Source of the DNA: Sphingobacteriaceae bacterium | GTDB lineage: Bacteria; Bacteroidota; Bacteroidia; Sphingobacteriales; Sphingobacteriaceae | Direction of reading: 5' to 3' | Assembly (NCBI GenBank): GCA_947479815.1 | Contig: CANKAT010000003.1 | Location: 17,273-81,272 of the forward strand | DNA: 64,000 bases | Shown: positions 36,196 through 45,601 of the stretch, piece after piece | How the letters are laid out: the number at the start of each line of letters is the position of its first letter | Numbering within the stretch: the first letter of the stretch is position 1 | Position numbers and translations under genes: made by a program | The notes under the pieces: model-generated | Told to the model about the DNA's origin: nothing | Databases searched by the model: none | What the model saw: the letters and a program-made list of their open reading frames with translations, nothing else

Positions 36196-36470
36196 CCCTA
36201 TGATTCTCGACACTATAATTAAAAACCAACCCCTTTAATTCCCCCGCTCCAATGGAGTCCTTTGGATCAGCGGTGGACAAGGTCGCCTAAGGAAAATTTG
36301 ATTATAATATTAAATTATATACTCTTTTCGAAATCTCTTTATCCGATATACTATACCCCGCGGCTATGAGCGGAAAGAAATTATACATGCTTGGTGGGTA
36401 CCACCAAGCACTTTCCTATGGTTGGTGATTCTCAAAAACTAATTTAAATACCACCCCCATTGACAAAACA

Positions 36471-36530
36471 GCAGGAATTGATTTCCATTAACAGCTCAAT
36501 TCCATTTTAAAATAATGTTCATATCTAATC
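36471..36530. repeat. 60-bp direct repeat, right copy
   Basis: Partner of 35446-35505, four mismatches. It ends 22 bp before the methyltransferase ATG, so it could include that gene's promoter. Confidence 0.85.
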
Positions 36531-36552
36531 TTTTTGTTTTCTTTGCTTATTC

Positions 36553-37305
36553 ATGGAGAATAAATTAACCGACCAAAAATTCTGGACAAACTATTGGGAA
36601 TCAAAACCAGATCTGGCCATTTCAATTGATAAAAATTATTTATTCCACCAGCAGCTGGAACAACTAATCAAAAAAAATAAAATTGAAACTGCCATAGAAC
36701 TTGGCGGATTTCCAGGTTATTATTCCATATTCCTCAAAAAATATTTAGGCGTAAACACTACCTTATTTGATTATTTCATTCACCCGGGTATCTTAAGAAA
36801 GGTATTATCTAAAAATGGTTTGAATGAAGAGGATATCACCTTAATTGAAGCAGATCTTTTCCAATATCAATCAAAAGAAAAATACGATCTAGTACTTTCC
36901 TGTGGCTTAATAGAACATTTTAAGGATACGAAGGATATTATACAGAGGCATCTGGAATTCTTAAAACCCGAAGGCACCTTATTGATTACTCTCCCCAATT
37001 TTAGAGGTGTGAATGGCTGGGTTCAAAAAACTTTTGACCGTGATAATTATTTGAAGCATAATATCGATTGCATGGATCCAGAATTGCTGAAAAACACTTT
37101 GGAAGAGCTTAATTTAATAGTAATCAAGTCATCCTATCTTGGCAAATACAGTATCTGGCTTGAAAATAAGGATCAGAAATCAAGTCTCACCAAAGCCTTT
37201 ATAAAAACTATCTGGTTTATCGGCAAGGTTGCCACGACCATCATCCCATTTGAATCAAAGGTTTTATCACCCTACATCATCCTGGAGGCTAAAAATAAAC
37301 TTTAA
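36553..37305 (+). CDS. Class I SAM-dependent methyltransferase
   Basis: 250 residues. The SAM-binding motif I is a variant, AIELGGFPGYYSIFL (about 42-56); motif II-like DLVLSCGLIEHFKDT is at about 114-128 and LLITLPNFRG at about 150. This fits the Methyltransf_11/23-like group that often modifies sugars or lipid-linked glycans. It is the only plus-strand gene in the second glycan cluster and its stop codon overlaps that of the convergent glycosyltransferase by 4 bp. Confidence 0.85.
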   Translation: MENKLTDQKFWTNYWESKPDLAISIDKNYLFHQQLEQLIKKNKIETAIELGGFPGYYSIFLKKYLGVNTTLFDYFIHPGILRKVLSKNGLNEEDITLIEADLFQYQSKEKYDLVLSCGLIEHFKDTKDIIQRHLEFLKPEGTLLITLPNFRGVNGWVQKTFDRDNYLKHNIDCMDPELLKNTLEELNLIVIKSSYLGKYSIWLENKDQKSSLTKAFIKTIWFIGKVATTIIPFESKVLSPYIILEAKNKL

Positions 37306-38207
37306 GAACGGTTTATTTTCTGTTTGGCAAAGCGAAGTATCCTTTGCCACAAATTACCCTTCCTGTTTTTAAGGAACTCCTTAATAGACCAATAAGCCTG
37401 TTGATCCTCTATAATTTTTTCAGGAAAAGAATGGATAGGTCTTGGATTAATAATCACATTATAGATATCATTCAAACCGGAATGGATTCCTGTACCATCA
37501 TGGCCAATATTATTAATTAATGATTGGGATGGATTTAGTGTTAATCCCCCCTTCAAAAAAATTGAGGCATACCATCGAATAGCCCAGGAATTGTTTTTTC
37601 CGCTTTTAAATTCTTCGATCTGTTTCCAAAAATTCATAGTTCCTTCAATAGAGAACTGATGTTTTTTTTCACTATTAAACTGACTGATCAATTGATCAAT
37701 ATCAGGCTCAAAATTGATCCAAGCACGATCCCAAGTTGCCCATCCCCAACTGGTGGCCGCGCGGTAAAAGAATGTTTCGGGTAAACTATCGTCATTCAAA
37801 GGATACATATAGGCCCCAATATGCATGACCTTTTCTTCATTCTGATACCGTTTTAGGGCATCGTTAAAATATTGCAGGGTATAAATAGAACTGACTAGGT
37901 CATCTTCAAATACGATCACCTTTCCATACTCCTTTACCAATCTGCTCACTCCATCTATGATTGAGTCAGCCAATCCCATATTACTTTTTCGCTCAATGAT
38001 CTGAACCTCCATAAACCCATCAACAGATTTGATGATCTCCCTGACTTCATCAACAAGTAGTTGACTGCTTTCGTTTTTAGAAGCATCAGAAAAGATAAAA
38101 AGGCGGGATTCTTCTGCTAATAAATTTTGCTTTAAAAACTTGATCGTGCGCCTGGTATGTTCCGGACGGTTATAAACGAACAAAGCAATTGGAGCAAAAT
38201 TTTGCAT
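37302..38207 (-). CDS. Glycosyltransferase (GT-A, sugar transferase)
   Basis: 301 residues. N-terminal PIALFVYNRPEHTRRTIKFL (about 6-25), SDASKNES (about 40-47), and the donor-binding acidic motif VIVFEDDLVSS (about 94-104). ATSWGWATWDRAW (about 149-161) is the signature of a GT2-like group common in Bacteroidota capsule loci. Convergent with the methyltransferase gene at 36553-37305. Probably adds one sugar of the second glycan. Confidence 0.87.
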   Translation of the reverse strand: MQNFAPIALFVYNRPEHTRRTIKFLKQNLLAEESRLFIFSDASKNESSQLLVDEVREIIKSVDGFMEVQIIERKSNMGLADSIIDGVSRLVKEYGKVIVFEDDLVSSIYTLQYFNDALKRYQNEEKVMHIGAYMYPLNDDSLPETFFYRAATSWGWATWDRAWINFEPDIDQLISQFNSEKKHQFSIEGTMNFWKQIEEFKSGKNNSWAIRWYASIFLKGGLTLNPSQSLINNIGHDGTGIHSGLNDIYNVIINPRPIHSFPEKIIEDQQAYWSIKEFLKNRKGNLWQRILRFAKQKINRS

Positions 38208-38323
38208 GATCTAAATTAAAAATTCAATTGATAAATGAACTGGTAAAATAAGCGTAGTATATCTTCCTAACAAAATCTGAGTCTTGGGTTATAAAATTAG
38301 TAGCATACCACTAAATCATCCTA

Positions 38324-40609
38324 TTATTTAAGCTCTGACTCATTAAAAGCCTTTTGTCTACCCTTGTACTTTTCACGAATTTCAGATACGGTTTCCTTGG
38401 AAATTTTATCACCCTTATTGGACCAGGAATTTCGGATATAATTAGCCACCTGGGCAATATCCTCATCAGAAAAATTACTATTTGTAGCAAGACCAGGCAT
38501 TTCACCGCTGATCTCAGGAGACTTATAGACTTTTGTCCCGATTGTTATTGGTCCACTCAATCCATAGAGTATAACCTTTACCAACCTACTCTTATCCCCT
38601 GTAACCCAATCAGATTTATTTAAAGGTGGCGCCAATCCATTTATTCCATTACCATCTGCACTATGGCATGTTTGGCAAATTGAACGGAACAGGCTTGCAC
38701 CTTTCGGATATTCCTTTGAAACATCCACAGAATTTCCACTCTTTTTCTCCTTGTCTTCAATGACCTTTTTCAATCGCTTACTGATAGCAACACTTGTATC
38801 AGCGGCAAGCTCCCTGTAAAATACTGTTTCCCTATTCTTTAAATTGCTGATTACCGCATCGGCTACATACAAATTATTGGGATATTTTTTTGCCAAATCA
38901 GTCAATACTTGTTTTGCAGCTATTGAATCAAATGGTTCCAGATATGGATTCAAAAAAGCCAGATATGGAGCTGCAAGGGTATCATCTTGACTTAATAACA
39001 GCCTAAAAATGGCCAGAAACTCTTTATAATTATCCTTATTCATGACAGAAGGAACACTGTTTAATGCCTGCATCCGAAGAGTCCAGTCCCTATTTTTCAA
39101 TAGCGGAAGAACATCCTCTTTCTTTAAAACAGACAATCCTTCCATTGACCATAATGCATGAATAGCTGCCAATGGCCTACTGGTGTTAGTTAATAGTGCT
39201 CTTAGGGGAATCTCTAGTGCTTTATTTTTTGAATCGACAATCAGTTGCTGAGCCTTGTTACGCACCCATCCATTTGAATGATCTAATAGCTTAATTAAAC
39301 GATCTGAATCATTGGTAATACTCAATTTCTCTAGTTTTTTACCCTTAGGCACTATTTTATAAATCCGACCATAATTAATTGGATCAGACAAATCTCTTGC
39401 CTTGATCTGGCCTTTTAAATAGGGGGTTAAATAGGTTTTATGCTGAATAATTCCTCGGTACATATCTACAATATACAGCGCTCCGTCGGGTCCTACAGAC
39501 AAATTCACAGGTCTGAACCGTTCATCGGTACTTGCTAAAAATTCACGGCCTTTATAGGCCTGTTTTCCAGTAACTATATAGCCTGTATTGGTCAGGATAT
39601 TTCGCTTAATGAGATTTGCAGAGGGTTCAGCAACAAATGCATTTCCATAATAATCTGCACCAAATAAGGTACTATTGAAAATTACTGGTCCGCATGCAGC
39701 TGTAAAATTAACCAAGCGAAGGCTATCGTCAAGTATGCCAGCCATGTATGCCCGGTTAACACCCGGAGTCTGCCTGATGGGATAGACTTTATTATTCTTA
39801 ATAATACTTTCAGAAAATCCGGCTACTTTTTGCTGATTTTCATTGGATGCTCCTAAACCTGGGCTAAAATAATCTCCCTGTAAATTTTCAGAATTGTTAT
39901 TATAAAATATCCGTCCTTGATCATCTTGTGTGATACCCCATTGCCCGCGGAAATGAGTTCTTTCAACGAGCCATTTACCCTCTTTCTTTCTGTACCGCTT
40001 ACCGGATTTTGCATTATAAATCCAGTTATCCAAAGCTCTGAACAATCCATTGGGTTGGTGCTCTACATTTCCACCTTCAGCATAGGCCGCATCAACTAAT
40101 ACTTTATGAACAGGTTTATCATTGACAATTTCATAGAACCATAAATTTGGTGATTCGGCAACCAGAATACCATTTTCAAAAAGACTAATAGCACGAGGTA
40201 AGATAAGCGAATCCAAAAATATCTTCCTTTGATCCATCTTTCCATCCCCATTTTTATCGCTAAGGATCACAATTTTACCTGTTGGCAAATCCTCACCCGA
40301 ACCCAAAGTATCTGGCATATAATTTTCCATTTCAACAATCCAGATACGACCATTGTTATCAAAACTCATAGCAACAGGCGAGTTAAGCAGTGGCTCTTCA
40401 GCTACAATCTGAATATTGAAACCGTCTTCCAGTTTCATTTTTTTGATAGATTCAGCAGCAGAAAGTACCGGCGATTTAGAAAATTCATCCCTGAGACCAA
40501 TTGTATCAGCAAATCCATTCAAAAATTCTGATCCATGGAATCTACCTCCGCTGATTAGCTGCAGAAATAAAAAAAATAGAATAGGAATTGAAAAAAGAAT
40601 GGTCTTCAT
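38324..40609 (-). CDS. PVC-type c-haem protein (membrane-bound dehydrogenase-like)
   Basis: 761 residues with a signal peptide or anchor (KTILFSIPILFFLFLQL). Residues about 55-400 form a beta-propeller like PQQ/sorbosone dehydrogenases (FDNNGRIWIVEMENYMP, VGPDGALYIVDMYRGI). About 425-600 is a HEAT-like helical region. The C-terminal cytochrome c domain has CQTCH at 645-649 and a likely Met ligand at 704 (GEMPG). Such proteins are extracytoplasmic oxidoreductases acting on sugars or alcohols. Its place inside a cluster of methyl- and glycosyltransferases is unusual. Confidence 0.88.
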   Translation of the reverse strand: MKTILFSIPILFFLFLQLISGGRFHGSEFLNGFADTIGLRDEFSKSPVLSAAESIKKMKLEDGFNIQIVAEEPLLNSPVAMSFDNNGRIWIVEMENYMPDTLGSGEDLPTGKIVILSDKNGDGKMDQRKIFLDSLILPRAISLFENGILVAESPNLWFYEIVNDKPVHKVLVDAAYAEGGNVEHQPNGLFRALDNWIYNAKSGKRYRKKEGKWLVERTHFRGQWGITQDDQGRIFYNNNSENLQGDYFSPGLGASNENQQKVAGFSESIIKNNKVYPIRQTPGVNRAYMAGILDDSLRLVNFTAACGPVIFNSTLFGADYYGNAFVAEPSANLIKRNILTNTGYIVTGKQAYKGREFLASTDERFRPVNLSVGPDGALYIVDMYRGIIQHKTYLTPYLKGQIKARDLSDPINYGRIYKIVPKGKKLEKLSITNDSDRLIKLLDHSNGWVRNKAQQLIVDSKNKALEIPLRALLTNTSRPLAAIHALWSMEGLSVLKKEDVLPLLKNRDWTLRMQALNSVPSVMNKDNYKEFLAIFRLLLSQDDTLAAPYLAFLNPYLEPFDSIAAKQVLTDLAKKYPNNLYVADAVISNLKNRETVFYRELAADTSVAISKRLKKVIEDKEKKSGNSVDVSKEYPKGASLFRSICQTCHSADGNGINGLAPPLNKSDWVTGDKSRLVKVILYGLSGPITIGTKVYKSPEISGEMPGLATNSNFSDEDIAQVANYIRNSWSNKGDKISKETVSEIREKYKGRQKAFNESELK

Positions 40610-40634
40610 ATATTTTCAGCGTAAATAGTGTAAT

Positions 40635-41405
40635 TTAAAAAATGTCAAGATCGCCCTGCTTTCTTAAAAGGGCTGTATAAGCATTAGCAAAAGACTCTTG
40701 CCTTTTTTTACCACTGATACTGATACTAATTTTCTTAAGTAAGAACTCCAAATCAATACGTAATGTGGTGAAAAGGCTTTTAGATTTTTTCTGGTTTATA
40801 AAAGTATTAAATTTTGTAACCTCGGGCTCAATCATGGAGACCTTATCGCTCAAAACTTGATACCCTTCTGATTGAACCAGAAAGCGCAAAGAGGAGGGGG
40901 TGTACATATTGATATGACCATAGTTTAAAAAATGTTTCATTCTTTTATCTACACCATATCGGTAATCGCAAGGAACTTCAATGATTAAAAATTTTGAAAC
41001 ACGCTTAATCTCACGCAATAACATCCTTTCAAATTCAACATGCTCCAGTACATGCGATAATATGACCAGGTCAATTTCATTATCCTTAAACGGGATATGA
41101 TAGCCATCAAAAATAGTAACTGAGCTCAGATTTTTAAGTCCAAGTTTTTTAATCTGATCAACCCCACTTTGAGATATTTCAAGTGCATGCATTTCAGGAA
41201 AGGTATTCCATTCAGAAAGATGCCTTAAAATACTTCCATCGCCCGCACCTACTTCCAGAACTTTTTTAGAGTCATGCCCCTTGCTTAACTCAATAATATT
41301 GTTTGCCTTGTATCGGGCACCCAGCATACGCCATTGCTCATCACGCCCAAGATAAAATTCATCATAAGCATTTTTTACATCCGCACTTACTATTTCATTA
41401 GCCAT
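40635..41405 (-). CDS. Class I SAM-dependent methyltransferase
   Basis: 256 residues. Motif I KVLEVGAGDGSILRHL (about 48-63), acidic residue at ALEIS (about 75), post-motif VILSHVLEHVEFERML (about 112-127). The C-terminal portion (about 190-240) is helical and basic. It fits the Methyltransf_11 group. It starts 1 bp after the stop codon of the preceding gene, so it belongs to the flippase operon. Likely a glycan-modifying enzyme; acceptor unknown. Confidence 0.88.
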   Translation of the reverse strand: MANEIVSADVKNAYDEFYLGRDEQWRMLGARYKANNIIELSKGHDSKKVLEVGAGDGSILRHLSEWNTFPEMHALEISQSGVDQIKKLGLKNLSSVTIFDGYHIPFKDNEIDLVILSHVLEHVEFERMLLREIKRVSKFLIIEVPCDYRYGVDKRMKHFLNYGHINMYTPSSLRFLVQSEGYQVLSDKVSMIEPEVTKFNTFINQKKSKSLFTTLRIDLEFLLKKISISISGKKRQESFANAYTALLRKQGDLDIF

Positions 41406-41406
41406 T

Positions 41407-42051
41407 TTAAATATCTAGGCAGTTTTCAGCTCTATAAAATACCGAAGTAGACTTACGATAAAATAGGCCCGGTGAGATTCCGCTAAATGATAATTCTTTA
41501 AATCCTTCTTTTTGGAAAAAACGTATGGCTTCAGTATAATTTTCACGTTCTGAATCATCAAGAACAACTACGCCTTGATCACTTAAAGCCGCCAAGGATT
41601 GAAGGCAGCAATTAACCCTATCACGACCATCAACAATAATGATATCAAATTTTAAGCCCATACTAGCAGGCATTTTACTGTATTGGCCACCAGCATGCAG
41701 TTCACAGAAAATCATTTCAGAGTTGGAAGGCTTGTTTGCCGAAATTTTATTAAACCATTCCTGGTCATGTTCAACAGATACTACCTTTAATGCCCGCTTG
41801 GCATAGTAAAAAGTTGAATTTCCAGAACCAAATTCAAAAACAGTATGTTCTTTTTTAATTCGCTGAGCAATAAAATCAATGAATGAATAGGTTACCCATG
41901 GAATAGGTTCAGCATCGCCACCAATGGGCGATTTTGTATCAAAAGCTTTAAACCATCCTACTTCTGATAGATAGCCCTTTATTCCGAATGATAACAAGGT
42001 CTTTATTCGTGCGGGGCTTAACAAACTGCTATATGATTCCGTTTTTTTCAA
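41407..42051 (-). CDS. SAM-dependent methyltransferase-like protein, TTG start
   Basis: 214 residues. The motif-I-like segment is VFEFGSGNSTFYYAKRA (about 70-86) with VVSVEHDQEWFNKI following, then DIIIVDGRDRVNCC (about 134-147) and VVLDDSERENY. This is the layout of class I methyltransferases acting on small molecules or glycans. The only in-frame start at this end is a TTG overlapping the flippase stop (TTGA), so coupled translation is likely. No internal Met offers an alternative before the conserved region. Confidence 0.78.
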   Translation of the reverse strand: MKKTESYSSLLSPARIKTLLSFGIKGYLSEVGWFKAFDTKSPIGGDAEPIPWVTYSFIDFIAQRIKKEHTVFEFGSGNSTFYYAKRALKVVSVEHDQEWFNKISANKPSNSEMIFCELHAGGQYSKMPASMGLKFDIIIVDGRDRVNCCLQSLAALSDQGVVVLDDSERENYTEAIRFFQKEGFKELSFSGISPGLFYRKSTSVFYRAENCLDI

Positions 42052-43373
42052 CGTTTTGAGATTTTTTGTATGAGTGAAATTAAAAATAACGATTTAAGCA
42101 TAGTTATACCTTGCTTTCTGGTTTCAGGAAAAACAAGGATAAAAAAAGTTGCTGAAAAATAAGCGATCAAAGTTGCAAATGCAGCACCTTGAAGTCCGTA
42201 CAACGGAATCCAGAAAAACCCCAGAACTACATTAATAACAGCGCCTGCTCCAGTACGATATAATGAATATTTGGTGTACCCCTCAGCAATAAGATATTGA
42301 CCACTGGCGCTTCCTAAAAATACAAAAACACCTGCCCAAATATGAATCGATAATATTTTAGCACCATCAGCAAACTCAGCAGCATAAAAATACTTATAAA
42401 TAAAAGGAGATGCAAAGGTCATAAAAACTGCAATGCTAAGGCTAATTACCATCATCAGATCATACATGTCGCTCAGCCTTTTTTGATAACGTACCGGATC
42501 ATCTCGGCGTGCATTCATGATAGCGGGAAAAACTGAAGTAACAATTGCCACAGGAATAAAATACCAGCTTTCACTCCAGTTTACAACGGTTGAATAAACC
42601 CCCAATGCGGCTACACCAAGGAAACTTTCAACCATTAACTGTCCAATTTTCATATAAACTGTAACCAGGATGGCAGAAAAAGCAAGCGGCCAGGAATGCT
42701 TTAAAAGGTTTGCTGCAAAGCTATATTCAAATTGCCATTCCGAAATTTTATTGCCCCTTGCCCTGTAAACAATCAAGTAACCCATGCCTAGTATCAACGC
42801 ATCGGCTAATAGCGTCCATATAAACCAATACAAGGGGGCAGAAATGACTATCAAAAGCAGTTTAGCGCCAGCAGAAAGCAGATTCCCAGCTACCTGAACC
42901 ATCATGACGTATTTACCCTGAACTTGCGATTGAAAATAACTATCGATGATATTTAAAGATTGGGCTATTCCAATACAAGAGGCAATCAGAATGTAACTGA
43001 TAGGTATATCTGAGTGATTACCTTTAACTAATAAAAATGTTAAAGACGCAAGCGGAATACTAATCAGCCCGGCCAGAAAACGCATTCTAAATGCTGTTCC
43101 CAGGAGTTTATTTTTATCCTTGGGTGAAGCAAGCAATTCGCGCGTAACAAATCCATCCAGACCAAGTGCAGCGGCAGCAATAAAAAATGTAACAAAGACC
43201 AAGGGATAGTTTAGCAGGCCGTTTTCTGTTTTACCCAGATAATTTGCAACTGCAATGCCGGCCAGGATCTTAATGATCAGACTTCCAACTCTGGCAAGAA
43301 ATAACCAGCCTGTATTTTTCAGGTATATACTAAAAGCTTGCTGGTCAAAACCGGGCACGACTGGAAACTTCAT
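42048..43373 (-). CDS. Oligosaccharide flippase (Wzx/MOP family)
   Basis: 441 residues with about 12-14 membrane helices. N-terminal GWLFLARVGSLIIKILAGIAVANYLGKTENGLLNYPLVF (about 18-55) is typical of the Polysacc_synt/MOP family. It should flip undecaprenyl-linked repeat units across the inner membrane. First gene of an operon with two methyltransferases. With the ABC exporter at 1-1049 this implies two separate glycan export routes in the window. No Wzy polymerase is recognised nearby. Confidence 0.9.
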   Translation of the reverse strand: MKFPVVPGFDQQAFSIYLKNTGWLFLARVGSLIIKILAGIAVANYLGKTENGLLNYPLVFVTFFIAAAALGLDGFVTRELLASPKDKNKLLGTAFRMRFLAGLISIPLASLTFLLVKGNHSDIPISYILIASCIGIAQSLNIIDSYFQSQVQGKYVMMVQVAGNLLSAGAKLLLIVISAPLYWFIWTLLADALILGMGYLIVYRARGNKISEWQFEYSFAANLLKHSWPLAFSAILVTVYMKIGQLMVESFLGVAALGVYSTVVNWSESWYFIPVAIVTSVFPAIMNARRDDPVRYQKRLSDMYDLMMVISLSIAVFMTFASPFIYKYFYAAEFADGAKILSIHIWAGVFVFLGSASGQYLIAEGYTKYSLYRTGAGAVINVVLGFFWIPLYGLQGAAFATLIAYFSATFFILVFPETRKQGITMLKSLFLISLIQKISKR

Positions 43374-43474
43374 TAAAACAAACTTAGATAAAGTTTTTCA
43401 TTAGAATAAAATTGTTTTTTATCCTAAAGGTCTAGAATGAAGATTATCTGCCAAAGCTTGGCTTGCCGATAAAA

Positions 43475-43502
43475 AAAAGGCCCAGTTTACACTGAGCCTT
43501 TT
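43475..43502 (-). terminator. Intrinsic terminator after typA
   Basis: On the minus strand: AAAAGGCTCAGT, loop GTAA, ACTGGGCCTTTTTTTT. Twelve pairs with one G-U, then a U tract; 30 bp after the typA stop codon. Confidence 0.92.
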
Positions 43503-43532
43503 ATATGTTTTAACAGAATAGATTCTGATAAT

Positions 43533-45344
43533 TTATTGATTTACAAATTTCTTTGCATTAATCTTACGTTCATTTTCACTCAAGTAGATTTTTCGTAAAC
43601 GCATACTCTTTGGAGTAATTTCAATATACTCATCAGCCTGGATATATTCCATTGCTTCTTCAAGAGAGAATTTAATGGCCGTTGCAATACGAGCATTATC
43701 ATCAGTACCAGATGCGCGCATATTGGTTAATGCCTTACCTTTCACAACGTTTACCACTAAATCATTATCACGAATGTGCTCACCCATAATCTGACCTTCA
43801 TAAACTTCAACACCTGGTTCAATAAAGAAACGACCACGATCCTGCAATTTATCAATTGAATAGGCCGTAGTGGATCCTTTTTCCATAGATACAAGTACAC
43901 CATTCAAACGACCCGGGATATTACCTTTCCATGGCTCGTATGACTTAAAGCGATGGGCCATAATAGCTTCGCCAGCTGTAGCTGTTAATACGTTGTTACG
44001 TAATCCGATAATACCACGTGCAGGAATTTCAAATTCAAGATGCTGAAGATCTCCTTTTGGTTCCATGACTAATAACTCGCCTTTACGCTGAGTAACAAGC
44101 TCAATAACTTTACCAGAAACCTCTGCAGGAACGTCAACAATTAAAGTTTCAATAGGCTCACATTTAGCACCATCAATTTCCTTAATAATTACCTGAGGTT
44201 GTCCAACTTGAAGCTCATAACCCTCGCGGCGCATGGTTTCGATCAATACAGATAAATGGAGAATACCACGACCATAAACTAAATATGAATCAGGAGATTC
44301 AGTTTCAATAACTTTCAGGGCAAGATTTTTCTCCATCTCTTTGTAAAGACGCTCGCGCAAACGCTGTGAGGTTACAAATTTACCTTCTTTACCAAACATT
44401 GGAGAATTGTTGATGGTGAACAACATATTCATTGTTGGCTCATCGATCTTAATAACTTCCAGCTGTTCCGGCTTCTCAAAATCGGCGATAGTATCTCCAA
44501 TATCAAAACCATCAATACCTACAACAGCACAAATATCTCCTGATCCCACTTCCTGAACTCTGATCTTACCTAGTCCTTCGAAAGTATATAATTCTTTAAT
44601 CCTTGATTTTTGAATGGTTCCGTCACGTTTTACTAAAGACACCGGCTGATTTTCTTTGATAACCCCACGTGCTACTCGACCAATTGCGATACGACCAACA
44701 AAGGATGAATAATCCAATGACGTGATCTGCATTTGAAGCGTACCGTCAAAACTAGGTGCTGCTGGAATATGCTCTAAAATAGTATCAAGTAATGGTGTAA
44801 TATCTTCAGTCTGAACTTTCCAATCATGATTCATCCAGCCTTGTTTAGACGATCCGTATAAAACTGGGAAATCCAATTGATCTTCGGTTGCATCAAGGTT
44901 AAAGAATAATTCGAAAATTGATTCATAAACCTCTTCTGGCCGACAATTTTCTTTATCAACCTTATTTACAATAACGACAGGTTTTAATCCTAATGAAAGT
45001 GCTTTTTGGGTAACAAATCGAGTTTGAGGCATAGCACCTTCAAAAGCATCGACTAAAAGAACTACTCCATCAGCCATTTTAAGAACCCGTTCTACCTCAC
45101 CACCAAAATCAGCGTGACCAGGGGTATCAATAATGTTAATTTTGACACCTTTATAGCTAACCGATACGTTTTTGGAAACAATGGTTATACCACGTTCGCG
45201 CTCAAGATCATTGCTGTCAAGTATCAGATCACCTGTTGCCTGATTGTCTCGGAACAAATTGGTTTGGTGTAAAATTTTATCAACCAATGTAGTTTTACCG
45301 TGGTCAACGTGAGCGATAATCGCTATGTTTCTTATTTTTTGCAT
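43533..45344 (-). CDS. typA: Translational GTPase TypA/BipA
   Basis: 603 residues, full length. Ribosome-binding GTPase used under stress and in 50S assembly. G1 AHVDHGKTTLVD (about 10-21), G2 RGITI (about 50-54), G3 DTPGHADFGGEVER (about 73-86), G4 NKVDK (about 127-131), then EF-Tu-like domain 2, the EFG-like domains and the TypA-specific C-terminal domain (PARGIIGLRN..LTAT at about 424). Promoter at 45370-45377 and a strong terminator indicate a single-gene transcript. Confidence 0.98.
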   Translation of the reverse strand: MQKIRNIAIIAHVDHGKTTLVDKILHQTNLFRDNQATGDLILDSNDLERERGITIVSKNVSVSYKGVKINIIDTPGHADFGGEVERVLKMADGVVLLVDAFEGAMPQTRFVTQKALSLGLKPVVIVNKVDKENCRPEEVYESIFELFFNLDATEDQLDFPVLYGSSKQGWMNHDWKVQTEDITPLLDTILEHIPAAPSFDGTLQMQITSLDYSSFVGRIAIGRVARGVIKENQPVSLVKRDGTIQKSRIKELYTFEGLGKIRVQEVGSGDICAVVGIDGFDIGDTIADFEKPEQLEVIKIDEPTMNMLFTINNSPMFGKEGKFVTSQRLRERLYKEMEKNLALKVIETESPDSYLVYGRGILHLSVLIETMRREGYELQVGQPQVIIKEIDGAKCEPIETLIVDVPAEVSGKVIELVTQRKGELLVMEPKGDLQHLEFEIPARGIIGLRNNVLTATAGEAIMAHRFKSYEPWKGNIPGRLNGVLVSMEKGSTTAYSIDKLQDRGRFFIEPGVEVYEGQIMGEHIRDNDLVVNVVKGKALTNMRASGTDDNARIATAIKFSLEEAMEYIQADEYIEITPKSMRLRKIYLSENERKINAKKFVNQ

Positions 45345-45369
45345 TAAAAAATTACTCTTAAATTTTTTG

Positions 45370-45377
45370 CAAAGGTA
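45370..45377 (-). promoter_or_regulatory. Promoter of typA
   Basis: On the minus strand TACCTTTG is an exact TAnnTTTG match, 25 bp upstream of the ATG, with TTTTG about 21 bp further upstream (45399-45403). Confidence 0.65.
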
Positions 45378-45589
45378 TGATTTATAAAGGAGAATTCCGC
45401 AAAATGAAGTAATTGAACTAGATAGGGCCTGCTGATTCTGTTTTATCTACACAATATAGCTGCAGAACTTTCCTAAAAAGGGAATACAGACTGAGAGGCA
45501 TTAATCAAATTAGATGAGTATCTCTACTACAGCAAACTATTTTAATTATGAATTTACAAGCTACTGACTATGAACTTGATTGATTTTTA

Positions 45590-45597
45590 TAATTTTG
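45590..45597 (+). promoter_or_regulatory. -7 promoter element of the Cys-rich membrane protein gene
   Basis: TAATTTTG matches TAnnTTTG and ends 4 bp before the ATG at 45602, so the transcript would be leaderless or nearly so. Confidence 0.55.
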
Positions 45598-45601
45598 CAT
45601 T

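Noticed and set aside
38208..38323. Terminator or small gene between the glycosyltransferase and haem protein genes
   Set aside because: No stable hairpin with a T run and no reading frame of interest were seen.
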